The notes below the pieces were generated by a model. It was not told the DNA's origin. It did not search any database and saw nothing but the letters and a program-made list of their open reading frames with translations. This document shows, in pieces, positions 44,100-52,603 of a DNA stretch of 64,000 bases. The position numbers and the translations under genes are program-made. Each line of letters starts with the position of its first letter. Within the stretch, counting starts at the first letter, position 1. The stretch is from Acinetobacter bereziniae LMG 1003 = CIP 70.12 (GTDB lineage Bacteria; Pseudomonadota; Gammaproteobacteria; Pseudomonadales; Moraxellaceae), in NCBI RefSeq assembly GCF_000368925.1, contig NZ_KB849756.1:2816416-2880415 (forward strand). Direction: 5' to 3'.

Positions 44100-44255
44100 T
44101 TATTTAATTTTAGCTTCTTTGAAGATAACGTGTTGACGGATTTTTGGATCAAATTTTTTGATTTCCATTTTTTCCGGCATAGTACGTTTGTTCTTAGTAG
44201 TGGTATAGAAATAACCTGTACCAGCAGTAGAAACTAGGCGAATTTTATCACGCAT
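44100..44255 (-). CDS. rpmG: 50S ribosomal protein L33
   Basis: A 51-residue protein, MRDKIRLVSTAGTGYFYTTT then KNKRTMPEKMEIKKFDPKIR and ending HVIFKEAKIK, the full L33 pattern. It lacks the CxxC zinc site, as in most gammaproteobacterial L33. It follows rpmB by 12 bases, the usual rpmBG operon. Confidence 0.97.
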   Translation of the reverse strand: MRDKIRLVSTAGTGYFYTTTKNKRTMPEKMEIKKFDPKIRQHVIFKEAKIK

Positions 44256-44267
44256 GGTTCAGACTCC

Positions 44268-44504
44268 TTAGATCTTTTGACCTTGAGCACGTAGGTCAGC
44301 AACAACCTTTTCAATGCCCAATTTGTCGATAATACGCATACCTTTAGTAGTTAGACGAAGACGTACGAAACGTTTTTCGCTTTCTAACCAGAAACGGTGG
44401 TGATGCAGGTTCGGCTCGAACCGGCGTTTAGTTTTGTTGTTGGCGTGTGAGACGTTGTTACCAACGACTGGACGCTTGCCGGTAACTTGGCAAACCTTAG
44501 ACAT
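44268..44504 (-). CDS. rpmB: 50S ribosomal protein L28
   Basis: A 78-residue protein with the L28 signature: MSKVCQVTGKRPVVGNNVSH in part, then the ANNKTKRRFEPNLH segment. No Cys zinc ligands beyond the first. It is the first gene of the rpmB-rpmG pair. Confidence 0.97.
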   Translation of the reverse strand: MSKVCQVTGKRPVVGNNVSHANNKTKRRFEPNLHHHRFWLESEKRFVRLRLTTKGMRIIDKLGIEKVVADLRAQGQKI

Positions 44505-44669
44505 GGTGTAACTCCATTGATTTAGCCAACAGCAAATCTGTATGGCCAGTCAAAATAAAACGGATTGAATTCATTCAAGGGGCGTTTTATACCAAAATTC
44601 CGCTTAAAAGACAAGCGGAATTCGTCAAAACGCAATCTGATCTATTGTGATAGATCATGCCTTGATCAG

Positions 44670-46118
44670 TTAGCGTAAGAAAGTTTTCTCTAAAATTTTA
44701 TTTAGGGGTTTATCGTAAGGCGCTAAGATGAATTTTAAGCTGAATAGCTTAGGAATAGACATCACTGAACGCTCATGTGATAAACCAAAGAAACCTTCTG
44801 GGCCATGATATTTGCCCATACCCGAAGCACCTACGCCACCAAATGGTAGATCGTCTTGTGCAACATGGGTTAGAACGGCATTTTGACCGAAATGCCCTGA
44901 GTGAGTACGTTGGGAAACATATTCAGCACGAGCATTGTCAAAGTCGAAATAGTATAAAGCAAGTGGACGAGGTCTGCCATTAATAAAGTCAATCACATCG
45001 TCGATTTGATCATATTCCATGATTGGAAGGACTGGACCAAAAATTTCATTCTTCATAATGTCCATAGTCGGTAAGACACCTGTTAAGAATGTTGGGGCAA
45101 TTTTTCGTACAGCAGTTAAATCCTCATGATTGGGATTAATCTCAGTGAATTGAGCGCCTTGTTGACGCGCATCTTCTAAATACCCTTGGATACGATTGTA
45201 CTGTTTGTCATTGATGATGCTGGTGTAATCCTGATTGTCTCGCAAGGTTGGGTACATTGCTGTAGCGATTTCTTTAAATGAATCAATGAACTCAGCAGTT
45301 TTACCTTTAGGCAGGAACATATAGTCAGGTGCAACACAGGTTTGACCTGCATTCCAAAGCTTACCAAATGCAATTCGTTCAGCCACCAATTTTAAGTCGC
45401 TAGACGGATGTACAATCACTGGTGATTTACCACCCAGTTCAAGAATAACAGGCACAAGATTCTCTGCCGCTGCACTCATCACTGTTTTACCCACATTGGT
45501 AGAACCAGTAAAAATGATTTTATCGAAGGCTAAATGCGAAAAAGCATCAGAAATTTGTCCACCACCATTCACGACTGCAACCAACTCTTGTGGGAATGCT
45601 TCTGATAACGCATTTTCAAGCACATAACCAAATTGAGAAGATGAACTGGAAATCTTTAACATGGCATGATTACCAGCAGCCAAGGCGCAAATCAGCGGTC
45701 CAACTGACAGTAACAATGGGTAATTCCAAGGTGCGATAATTCCAATTACACCTAGAGGTTGATATTGCACCCACGCTTTGCCTGGTTGGTGTAACATAGA
45801 GACATGGCGCTTAGATGGTTTCATCCATGCTGTTAAATGCTTGCTATAATATTTAATTTGCTCTAAACAGGTAAGTAGTTCACCGATTTTAGTTTCGCTG
45901 ATTGAACGATTGCCGTAGTCTTGATTGATTGCATCTGCAAATTGATCTTGATATTTTACCAAAACTTTTTTCAAGCGAGCTAAACGTTCAATACGCTCTT
46001 TGGCTGTAGGAACAGGATAACGCTGATAAGCAGCTTTCTGTTGTTCAAGCAGATCGTGCATATGTTGAACTTCAGGTGAATAGGAAGTCATTGAATTTGT
46101 TTTTGTATGACTGTTCAT
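44670..46118 (-). CDS. Coniferyl aldehyde dehydrogenase-like aldehyde dehydrogenase
   Basis: A 482-residue NAD(P)-dependent aldehyde dehydrogenase. Motifs are PWNYPLLLSVGPLICALAAGN (in part), ELGGKSP with the catalytic Glu, NAGQTCVAPDY with the nucleophilic Cys, and ENE-like EIFGPVLPIM. The pattern resembles coniferyl/vanillin-type and medium-chain aldehyde dehydrogenases. A possible ATG at 46130 would add four residues; I chose 46118. It is divergent from a TetR regulator across a palindromic site, so the two form a unit. The C-terminus is hydrophobic (PLNKILEKTFLR), hinting at membrane association. Confidence 0.88.
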   Translation of the reverse strand: MNSHTKTNSMTSYSPEVQHMHDLLEQQKAAYQRYPVPTAKERIERLARLKKVLVKYQDQFADAINQDYGNRSISETKIGELLTCLEQIKYYSKHLTAWMKPSKRHVSMLHQPGKAWVQYQPLGVIGIIAPWNYPLLLSVGPLICALAAGNHAMLKISSSSSQFGYVLENALSEAFPQELVAVVNGGGQISDAFSHLAFDKIIFTGSTNVGKTVMSAAAENLVPVILELGGKSPVIVHPSSDLKLVAERIAFGKLWNAGQTCVAPDYMFLPKGKTAEFIDSFKEIATAMYPTLRDNQDYTSIINDKQYNRIQGYLEDARQQGAQFTEINPNHEDLTAVRKIAPTFLTGVLPTMDIMKNEIFGPVLPIMEYDQIDDVIDFINGRPRPLALYYFDFDNARAEYVSQRTHSGHFGQNAVLTHVAQDDLPFGGVGASGMGKYHGPEGFFGLSHERSVMSIPKLFSLKFILAPYDKPLNKILEKTFLR

Positions 46119-46159
46119 GACAAACACCATTTACGAATAGGTTAATATAATATATTTTT

Positions 46160-46175
46160 TAGAGTAAATACTCTA
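46160..46175. promoter_or_regulatory. Palindromic candidate TetR operator
   Basis: TAGAGTA-AA-TACTCTA is a perfect 16-base palindrome between the divergent aldehyde dehydrogenase and TetR genes, the expected position for autoregulation and repression of the enzyme gene. Confidence 0.6.
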
Positions 46176-46229
46176 AATAGTCAAGTCACTTTATGTTAGC
46201 TTGTGCTAACGGTTAAAAATGGTAATAGG

Positions 46230-46922
46230 ATGTCAAGCTCCAAAACTTTGAAAACGAAAGATCGAATTTTGCAGATTAGTCTGCAACTTTTTAATGAACG
46301 CGGAGAGCGTGCAGTTACGACAAATCATATTGCAGCTGAGCTTGGGATTAGTCCTGGAAATTTGTATTATCATTTTCGAAACAAGCAAGAAATCATTAAA
46401 GAGTTGATGGAGCAATATCAAAAAGAAACATTAGATATGCTTTCATTACCCGATGACCGTAAAGTCAATGCAAATGATAAGATTCGTTATTTTCAAGTTT
46501 TGAGTAGCCAACTTTGGGAATATCGTTTCTTACATCGTGATGTTTATCACTTAATAGAAAATAATGATGATTTTAGAAAAATATATCCTCGTTTCGCTGG
46601 AAAAGTGATGCAGCAGGGACAAAAAATTTATCATGCCTTTGTTCAAGCGGGCTTGATGCAGATGACAGCATCTGAAATTGAAGCGTTGATTATCAATATT
46701 TGGATTGTACTGACCAACTGGACAAACTTCCTTTATATGTCTGGGCATTTGAGTGATTCCAATCATTTGGATGAAAAATGGATTTGGCAAGCGTTACGTC
46801 AAATGGTGTTTTTAGAAGGTCCGTATTTGCGTGGTGAAAGCCGTGAAACCTATGAGCGCTTGTTGGAAAGTTTTGGTTCTTCAGAATTATTTGCAAGTTT
46901 ATCGGCAGTAAAACACGATTGA
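46230..46922 (+). CDS. TetR/AcrR-family transcriptional regulator
   Basis: A 230-residue regulator. The N-terminal helix-turn-helix is clear (LKTKDRILQISLQLFNERGE, TTNHIAAELGISPGNLYYHF). The C-terminal ligand domain is helical and Trp/Tyr-rich (NIWIVLTNWTNFLYM). The frame opens at a GTG at 46203; ATG at 46230 is used because AGG lies just upstream and MSSSKTLKTKDR is typical. It probably represses the adjacent aldehyde dehydrogenase and itself in response to an aldehyde or a fatty acid. Confidence 0.9.
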   Translation: MSSSKTLKTKDRILQISLQLFNERGERAVTTNHIAAELGISPGNLYYHFRNKQEIIKELMEQYQKETLDMLSLPDDRKVNANDKIRYFQVLSSQLWEYRFLHRDVYHLIENNDDFRKIYPRFAGKVMQQGQKIYHAFVQAGLMQMTASEIEALIINIWIVLTNWTNFLYMSGHLSDSNHLDEKWIWQALRQMVFLEGPYLRGESRETYERLLESFGSSELFASLSAVKHD

Positions 46923-47005
46923 TGCCGAATCAAGATTGAAAGCTGCTAAAAAAGCGTTAGAATACTCGGCTGTTTTAAACTAATTTATAAGTGATATCCT
47001 TCAAC

Positions 47006-47872
47006 ATGAACATGACTACTGCCAACACAGCACGTCTACTGATTACTTGTGAAGACAAGCCAGGAATCGTGCAAGCTGTATCGAGCTTTTTGTATCATCA
47101 GGGCGCAAATATTACCGCGCTTGATCAATACGCAACTGAAGCTCAGGGCGGACGTTATTTCATGCGTGTTGAATTTGAACTTGACCATTTGCAATCTCGT
47201 CGTGAAAGTCTGATCCAAACTTTTGCAAGTAATGTTGCTGAACGCTATAGCATGCATTGGCGTTTAAGCTTGGTGAGCGATATTAAAAAAGTAGGTATCT
47301 TGGTCTCTAAAGTCGACCATGCTTTACTTGAGTTACTTTGGCGTCATTCACGTGGCGGTTTACATTGTGAAATCACACAAGTGGTTTCAAATCATGAAGA
47401 TTTGCGTGAGTCAGTAGAGAACTTTGGTATTCCTTTCCATGTGGTTCCAGTCAATAAAGAAAATAAGCGTGAAGCGTATGCGCAAATTGATGAACTCATG
47501 CAAGGCAATGACTTGCTGGTACTTGCACGCTATATGCAGATTCTTGATGAAGAGTTTGTACAAAAATGGGAAATGAAGGTGATTAATATTCATCATTCAT
47601 TCTTACCTGCATTTGTCGGCGCTAATCCTTATAAGCAAGCCTATGAAAAGGGTGTGAAGTTGATTGGTGCAACAGCCCATTATGTCACAGCTGATTTGGA
47701 CCAAGGACCAATTATTGAGCAAGATGTAGAACGTGTAAATCACGATTTTACTGTTGAGCAATTACGTGAATTAGGTCAGGATGTTGAGCGTAATGTTTTG
47801 GCAAGAGCAGTCAAATGGCATCTTGAAGATCGTATTATTGTCGATGGCAACAAGACTGTTGTATTTCAATAA
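47006..47872 (+). CDS. purU: Formyltetrahydrofolate deformylase
   Basis: Hydrolyses 10-formyl-THF to formate and THF, balancing one-carbon pools. The 288-residue protein has an N-terminal ACT domain (LLITCEDKPGIVQAVSSFLY in part, then NITALDQY) and a C-terminal formyltransferase-like domain (VGILVSKVDHALLELLWRHS in part, then INIHHSFLPAFVGANPY). The frame opens at a GTG at 46991; ATG at 47006 starts the usual sequence. A strong terminator follows. Confidence 0.95.
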   Translation: MNMTTANTARLLITCEDKPGIVQAVSSFLYHQGANITALDQYATEAQGGRYFMRVEFELDHLQSRRESLIQTFASNVAERYSMHWRLSLVSDIKKVGILVSKVDHALLELLWRHSRGGLHCEITQVVSNHEDLRESVENFGIPFHVVPVNKENKREAYAQIDELMQGNDLLVLARYMQILDEEFVQKWEMKVINIHHSFLPAFVGANPYKQAYEKGVKLIGATAHYVTADLDQGPIIEQDVERVNHDFTVEQLRELGQDVERNVLARAVKWHLEDRIIVDGNKTVVFQ

Positions 47873-47902
47873 TATGTGAATGTTGGGTAAATTTTTAAGA
47901 TG

Positions 47903-47935
47903 AAAAAGGGATGCTTTAAGCATCCCTTTTTATTT
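47903..47935 (+). terminator. Terminator of purU
   Basis: AAAAAGGGATGC and GCATCCCTTTTT pair around TTTAA and are followed by a T-run. Confidence 0.9.
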
Positions 47936-47989
47936 TTTTATTTGTAAAAATGATAAAAAACGCAAAAAAAGCTGTTGCAAATGAAAACA

Positions 47990-48008
47990 CTTCTCATTTA
48001 TCATTGTT
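47990..48008. promoter_or_regulatory. Possible Fur box upstream of tonB
   Basis: TCATTTATCATTG and its flanks read, on the other strand, as AATGATAAATGA, matching several positions of the Fur consensus of NATWAT hexamers. It lies about 85 bases upstream of tonB, where iron control is expected. It is one imperfect match, so confidence is low. Confidence 0.35.
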
Positions 48009-48091
48009 GCACTTTAATTGTTCTATCCGATGAGCTTAATCTGTAAATTGACTATTTTACAGTTTACTCAATTTTAGGTATTTAGATTCTT

Positions 48092-48907
48092 ATGAGTCAG
48101 TCTTCCTCTGCACCACTTCAAACGCCTCCACCGATGAAGAAAAAAGTCCTTGCTGCAGTCTTAGCAGTTATTGTTGGGCATGTAGGTGTATTGTGGGGAA
48201 TCAGTAATATGAAGGCTTTTGAATTACCACAAATCAAGAAAGAACCTTTAAAAATCAAATTTTTAAAGCTCAAAGAAGATGCTCCACCACCGCCTCCACC
48301 TCCTGTTGAACAGATCAAGCCTAAAGTTAAACCCAAGCCGGTAGAGAAGAAAATCGAACCGAAACCTGTGGTTAAACCGAAAATCATTGAACAAAAAAAA
48401 CCTGTTGTAAATGACGATCGTGCAAGAAAGCTTGAAGAGCAGAAACGTTTAGATGATCAAAAACGTTTAGAAGATCAGAAGCGTATGGATGAGCAAAAAC
48501 GTCTAGATGAGCAAAAGCGTTTAGAAGATCAAAAACGTTTGGATCAACAGAAGCGTGAACAAGAGGAACGTGATCGTCAGCGTCGTGAGCAAGAACAAAG
48601 AAATACGCCACGTAATGTAAGTGACGGACAAGTGTCTTGGAATCGCAGTCCTCGAATTGCAAAAGACCAGTTACTTAAACTGATGTCACCTGAAGATGGT
48701 ACAAAGGTTGTAAATCTTGAAATTACCGCAGATGCGAATGGAAATATTACCAATGTACGTGTGATCCAATCGAGTGGTAACTCAAGTTTAGACAGTTACG
48801 TTGTTAAACAGACACAATCTGCAAAATTTAAAGCCTACAAAGAAAATGGCACTGGTGTACCATTTAAAATTAGGCAGGATTTTGCGTTGTCAGTCTCTAA
48901 AAAATGA
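48092..48907 (+). CDS. tonB: TonB energy-transducing protein
   Basis: A 271-residue protein: cytoplasmic leader, one membrane helix (about 18-37, LAAVLAVIVGHVGVLWG), proline-rich stretch (PPPPPPPVEQIKPKVKPKP), a charged repeat region, and the TonB C-terminal domain (about 190-271, LEITADANGNITNVRVIQSS). It couples the ExbB-ExbD proton channel to outer-membrane receptors. Between residues about 115 and 165 the protein is a six-residue repeat of the type QKRLDD/QKRLED/QKRMDE, about nine units. First gene of tonB-exbB-exbD. Confidence 0.93.
   Translation: MSQSSSAPLQTPPPMKKKVLAAVLAVIVGHVGVLWGISNMKAFELPQIKKEPLKIKFLKLKEDAPPPPPPPVEQIKPKVKPKPVEKKIEPKPVVKPKIIEQKKPVVNDDRARKLEEQKRLDDQKRLEDQKRMDEQKRLDEQKRLEDQKRLDQQKREQEERDRQRREQEQRNTPRNVSDGQVSWNRSPRIAKDQLLKLMSPEDGTKVVNLEITADANGNITNVRVIQSSGNSSLDSYVVKQTQSAKFKAYKENGTGVPFKIRQDFALSVSKK
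48420..48562 (+). repeat. In-frame 18-base tandem repeat within tonB
   Basis: Imperfect 18-base units encoding the hexapeptide QKRLD(E/D) recur about eight times in tonB. The Arg/Lys/Gln/Glu/Asp bias predicts a single long helix spanning periplasm. Such repeats can slip, so unit number may differ among strains. Confidence 0.75.
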
Positions 48908-48935
48908 TTTTTTTTAAGAATTAGGAAATGTGCAT

Positions 48936-49559
48936 ATGAACTTTTCAGTTTATTGGCAACATGCTGATGCGGTCAGTAAAACACTGTATTTCGTGTTATT
49001 GGCAATGTCTATTGCAACGTGGACTGTGTTCATTTTGCGTATTTTGGGCACGCGTCAACTCAAGCAGGTTGCTCAAGACCATCTCGCTCAAGCGTTGAGT
49101 GCATTAAAGACAAAACTTACCCCACTTGGATTTGACCAACGTAAAGCAGTTGCAGAACAAGCTTTATTGCGTCAGATTTCAGTAGAGAAAGCCAATGCTG
49201 AAAAGGGTGTTTCTGTATTAGGTACCATTGCTTCACTGGCACCATTTGTGGGTTTATTTGGTACAGTATGGGGAATTTTCCATGCATTGGTTGCTGTCGG
49301 TAAAAGCGGTCAAGCAGGTTTAGCGCAAGTTGCAACACCTGTTGGTGAGGCGTTGATCATGACAGGGCTTGGTCTTGCAGTCGCAATTCCTGCTGTATTG
49401 GCGTATAACATCTGTGTACGTTTCAATCGCACTTTGTCAAATGAATTACAAGATCAAGCACATGGTTTATTGATTGATACGATGTTGCAGCAAGAATCTT
49501 CAACAAAAAAAGTTGAAGCTGAAGCAACAAATAAAGGTTTAGTTGGAGGTCAAGCTTAA
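48936..49559 (+). CDS. exbB: Biopolymer transport protein ExbB
   Basis: A 207-residue membrane protein of the MotA/TolQ/ExbB family. Three membrane helices are visible: about 16-35, 102-125 and 145-168. Key motifs are GVSVLGTIASLAPFVGLFGTV (two pieces), GIFHALV and PVGEALIMTGLGLAVAIPAV. The frame opens at a GTG at 48930; ATG at 48936 has AGGA nine bases upstream. The exbD ATG overlaps the exbB stop region. Confidence 0.95.
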   Translation: MNFSVYWQHADAVSKTLYFVLLAMSIATWTVFILRILGTRQLKQVAQDHLAQALSALKTKLTPLGFDQRKAVAEQALLRQISVEKANAEKGVSVLGTIASLAPFVGLFGTVWGIFHALVAVGKSGQAGLAQVATPVGEALIMTGLGLAVAIPAVLAYNICVRFNRTLSNELQDQAHGLLIDTMLQQESSTKKVEAEATNKGLVGGQA

Positions 49560-49963
49560 TGGCTTTTCAATTGGGAGAAGACAACGATTCTGGCATGAAT
49601 GAGATGAATCTTATTCCGCTGATCGATATTATGTTGGTATTGATGATCATCTTCTTGGTGACAGCAACCGTTGCTAACCCATCGATACCGTTAACCTTAC
49701 CGAAAACTACCGCTGAAGTGAATGCTCCACCTCCTGAAGCCATTACGATTAGTATTAATCAGCAAGGCGAAGTGGCTTGGAATGATCAAATCATTACTTT
49801 AGATGAATTATCAAAACGATTTGATGAAGCAGGACAAAAAGCTGTTAAACCAGCTGTTCAGCTAAGAGCCGATAAAGAGTCGCGTTATGATACTGTTGCA
49901 CAAGTGATGTCACGTGCAAGTGAGGCAGGATTAAATGATCTTGCGTTTATGAGTGATAATTAA
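49559..49963 (+). CDS. exbD: Biopolymer transport protein ExbD
   Basis: A 134-residue protein with a short cytoplasmic start, one membrane helix (about 20-40, LIPLIDIMLVLMIIFLVTA) carrying the proton-relay aspartate in PLIDIML, and a small periplasmic domain (ITISINQQGEVAWN ... RADKESRYDTVAQVM). It completes the TonB motor with ExbB. Confidence 0.95.
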   Translation: MAFQLGEDNDSGMNEMNLIPLIDIMLVLMIIFLVTATVANPSIPLTLPKTTAEVNAPPPEAITISINQQGEVAWNDQIITLDELSKRFDEAGQKAVKPAVQLRADKESRYDTVAQVMSRASEAGLNDLAFMSDN

Positions 49964-49992
49964 TAAATAACAAGAAAATGATAATATTTTTT

Positions 49993-50021
49993 AAAACCTC
50001 CCTGATGGGAGGTTTTTTTAT
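49993..50021. terminator. Bidirectional terminator between exbD and msrA
   Basis: AAAACCTCCC and GGGAGGTTTT pair around TGAT and a T-run follows. Confidence 0.85.
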
Positions 50022-50054
50022 ACGGATTTTAAACGCTTTAAATTTTAAAAAGAC

Positions 50055-50576
50055 TTAATCTTTGAGTAAGTCTTGGAATTGGCTATGTAATTTGAGCAGT
50101 TTAGGAGGAATGGCAAAATTACAGTATCCCTGCGCAGGGTTTCGAGCAAAGAAGTTTTGATGATATTCTTCCGCAGGATGGAAGATTGGGGCTGGACTGA
50201 GTTCAGTGACAATATTTAGCCCATCTGCTTTGAGTTGCTCAATAAAGCTTTCAGACTCGACCTTTTGCTGTTCATTGAAATAATAAATGACAGAACGGTA
50301 CTGTGTGCCAATATCATTGCCTTGACGGTTTAATGTGGTTGGATCATGTATCGCAAAAAATACAGTGAGCAATTGTTGATAGCTGATCTGTTGTTCATCG
50401 AAATCAATCAAAATCACTTCAGCATGATTGGTATCTCCATTGCAAATCGCCTCATAGGTAGGATTGGTTGTATGCCCACCAGCATAACCACTTACCACCT
50501 TTTGAACACCTTTAAGCTGTAAAAAAACGGCTTCTGTACACCAAAAGCAGCCACCACCGAATAAAGCTTGTTGCAT
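50055..50576 (-). CDS. msrA: Peptide methionine-(S)-S-oxide reductase
   Basis: Reduces methionine-S-sulfoxide in proteins. The 173-residue MsrA core starts with ALFGGGCFWCTEAVF; Cys10 is the nucleophile and the later cysteine (Cys13) and the GYAGG, YHQNF segments are the usual helpers. No MsrB domain is fused. A 19-base inverted repeat is just upstream of the start. Confidence 0.95.
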   Translation of the reverse strand: MQQALFGGGCFWCTEAVFLQLKGVQKVVSGYAGGHTTNPTYEAICNGDTNHAEVILIDFDEQQISYQQLLTVFFAIHDPTTLNRQGNDIGTQYRSVIYYFNEQQKVESESFIEQLKADGLNIVTELSPAPIFHPAEEYHQNFFARNPAQGYCNFAIPPKLLKLHSQFQDLLKD

Positions 50577-51003
50577 TGAGAAATCCTTTTATTATTGAAT
50601 AGGAAAAATATATGATCAAAATGATCATAGCGTGAATGATGTGATTGTGTCATATCACTATTTCAGAATAGATAGTATTACAACCTGATTAAGTTGATCA
50701 GTCAGTGGAAATTGTAGCTAGATTTAACATCAAAAAAATATAAATAAATTGTCAAAGCTTATTGCATTCGTGTGAGTAAAAGACATTTGAAAAAGAATGC
50801 TTTTGGTATCTCAACCCAATACAAGATTGAGATTTACCTTATATTTGTCATTTTGATTTGTGCAAACCCCTGATATGAAATCAAGAAAAAATTAATTTTT
50901 GATGCTTTTTTTGAATTGCATAAGCTTTAAAAACAATTATTTAGTGTGAGATCGATTGTGTTAAATCGACTCGAAATTAGGTGGAATTGCACACAGATTT
51001 AAG
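50577..51003. other. Intergenic region at the left edge of the accessory island
   Basis: About 430 bases, AT-rich, no open frame of note. A perfect inverted repeat at 50611-50629 lies 35 bases upstream of msrA. The rest has no recognisable gene, repeat or integration site. It marks the change from core genes to the accessory segment. Confidence 0.4.
50611..50629. promoter_or_regulatory. Inverted repeat upstream of msrA
   Basis: TATGATCA-AAA-TGATCATA is a perfect 8-3-8 palindrome about 35 bases before the msrA start, in the promoter area; candidate operator of an unknown regulator. Confidence 0.45.
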
Positions 51004-51657
51004 TTAATTCCATTTTAAATAATGAATATTTTTAAGTTTGTTATTTAATTCTCTTTGCTCCTCACTATTAATTAAATAAGGGTGCTGACTATTTATTAAA
51101 ATCGGATAATCTTCTTCAATATCATCAGTATATGTTGCTAACCATGGTGAGTTTATACCAAGAAGCTTTAATCGTTTAAGTTTTTCTTCGTGCCTACAAT
51201 GGATTCCACTAATCCATCCCCCCATTTTATTTTTTAGTGGTGTCCCAATAACATTTATATTTAAACCTAAAGTTTTGAACAATTCTCGTGCTAGAAGTTC
51301 TGGGGCTGCTGTCACTATGATAATTTTTCGATCAGCTTTTAAATGTTTTTTTAATTCAGAAATACCTTTATCAAACCAATATAAATTTGTATTAGAAGAA
51401 GTATTAACTTCAGTTGAGAAGATTTTGAACCTTTCTATCAGTTGATTTCTATTCAGCCCGAATGTGGCGATCCATAAAAAGAATGAAGCTCCAATGGACT
51501 TATATTTCTTAACTTTCATTAGAGGAATCGCTATAGGCATAATAGAAATTGCCCCAATAAACCTGAGAGGATGTGATTTTAATTGTTTTATTAACCAGAC
51601 TCTTGTGGAGTCTGTTGATAGAAGTGTTCCATCTAGATCAAAAACAACAAATTCCAT
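51004..51657 (-). CDS. HAD-superfamily hydrolase (phosphoserine phosphatase-like)
   Basis: A 217-residue haloacid-dehalogenase-fold protein. Motif I is FDLDGTLLS (Asp7, Asp9), motif II is the IVTAAPE strand with Thr, and motif III/IV includes a lysine and TDDIEEDYP. A helical, hydrophobic insert (about 34-70, FIGAISIMPIAIPL) may be a cap or membrane-touching segment. The substrate is unknown. The codons are rich in A and T, as in the genes to its right. It lies upstream of, and on the same strand as, the GntR gene. Confidence 0.8.
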   Translation of the reverse strand: MEFVVFDLDGTLLSTDSTRVWLIKQLKSHPLRFIGAISIMPIAIPLMKVKKYKSIGASFFLWIATFGLNRNQLIERFKIFSTEVNTSSNTNLYWFDKGISELKKHLKADRKIIIVTAAPELLARELFKTLGLNINVIGTPLKNKMGGWISGIHCRHEEKLKRLKLLGINSPWLATYTDDIEEDYPILINSQHPYLINSEEQRELNNKLKNIHYLKWN

Positions 51658-51729
51658 AGTTTGTCTTAATCCATTTCAGTCGTTTTTCTAAAATTAACAT
51701 ATCACATAATTGTAAAGTTTTTTTAGTTG

Positions 51730-52446
51730 TTAGACTTCTCCAATCATACCATTTCTAATTTCTATTAAGTGATTATACACAGCAATACTCGCTGCTTTCG
51801 CATCACGTTGGCATAACGCATTTACAAGTGCACGATGTTGGGCGCGATATTGACTTAAACGCTCAGGCGTTAGACTACGCTGTTTTAAAGATTCCCATTC
51901 TGGTTGTTTGCGAACCCCATTTATAGCTTCATAAAGATCCGTTAGAAGATTATTATGGGCAGCAGCTAAAATAGCTTGATGTAACATTCCATCCCAATAT
52001 TCAAAGTCTCGTACAGTAGTGGTTTTCTCACTTTCTTCTAAACAATAGTTAATGTGCTGTAAATCACGTCCAGAAGATCGTGTTGCAGCTAGCTCAACAA
52101 ATTGGGGCTCTAGTAATAAACGTAATTCCATGACTTCGGCAGGACTAGCCCCATATATTCTTTGTAATAATGATTCGGCTTCATTATTACTTTCAGTTTT
52201 AGGAATAGTTGCGACGAAAGTACCACGACCTACATGGCGTGTAATTATCCCTTCACTTTCTAATTTATCCATAACTTTTCTCAAAGTGTTACGAGCAATA
52301 CCAAACTGTTCAACTAAGTCTCGTTCAGCAGGTAAGCGATAGCCCACTGGCCAAATTTCGTCATTTATACACTTATGAATGTAGTGTAATAGTTCAACGC
52401 TGCTGTTTTGTGCTTTTTTTCGCACCCCTTTTATAGAGCCTTTCAT
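51730..52446 (-). CDS. GntR-family (FCD subfamily) transcriptional regulator
   Basis: A 238-residue regulator: winged helix-turn-helix around residues 15-75 (GYRLPAERDLVEQFGIARNTLR, split here) and a helical FCD ligand domain about 95-215 (MELRLLLEPQFVELAATRSSG split). The open frame extends to 52539 but that part overlaps a dense array of AACCA/TGGTT motifs and encodes no regulator-like sequence, so ATG at 52446 (MKGSIKGVRKKAQ) is preferred. It is divergent from the FAA hydrolase operon and probably represses it until the substrate or an intermediate binds. Confidence 0.85.
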   Translation of the reverse strand: MKGSIKGVRKKAQNSSVELLHYIHKCINDEIWPVGYRLPAERDLVEQFGIARNTLRKVMDKLESEGIITRHVGRGTFVATIPKTESNNEAESLLQRIYGASPAEVMELRLLLEPQFVELAATRSSGRDLQHINYCLEESEKTTTVRDFEYWDGMLHQAILAAAHNNLLTDLYEAINGVRKQPEWESLKQRSLTPERLSQYRAQHRALVNALCQRDAKAASIAVYNHLIEIRNGMIGEV

Positions 52447-52603
52447 AGAGAAACCATAACTTATAAATTGAACCAATTTTAAACCAATTAAATAAAAAAG
52501 TCTATATTTAATTGGATATGGTTTATTTTTTGTTGACATTATAAACCAATGTATTAATAATGGTTCATGAAATATGGATATTGGTTTAAAAATGGTTTAA
52601 AAT
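52447..52603. promoter_or_regulatory. Control region with an array of AACCA/TGGTT motifs
   Basis: About eight copies of AACCA or its complement occur in 150 bases: near 52452, 52471, 52482, 52517, 52543, 52561, 52581 and 52593. Two pairs have an 11-base period: AACCAATTTTA/AACCAATTAAA at 52471-52492 and TGGTTTAAAAA/TGGTTTAAAAT at 52582-52603, and these pairs face one another. This is a candidate GntR operator region. Confidence 0.55.

Noticed and set aside
48420..48562. CRISPR-like spaced repeat
   Set aside because: Repeats are contiguous, in frame inside tonB, with no spacers.
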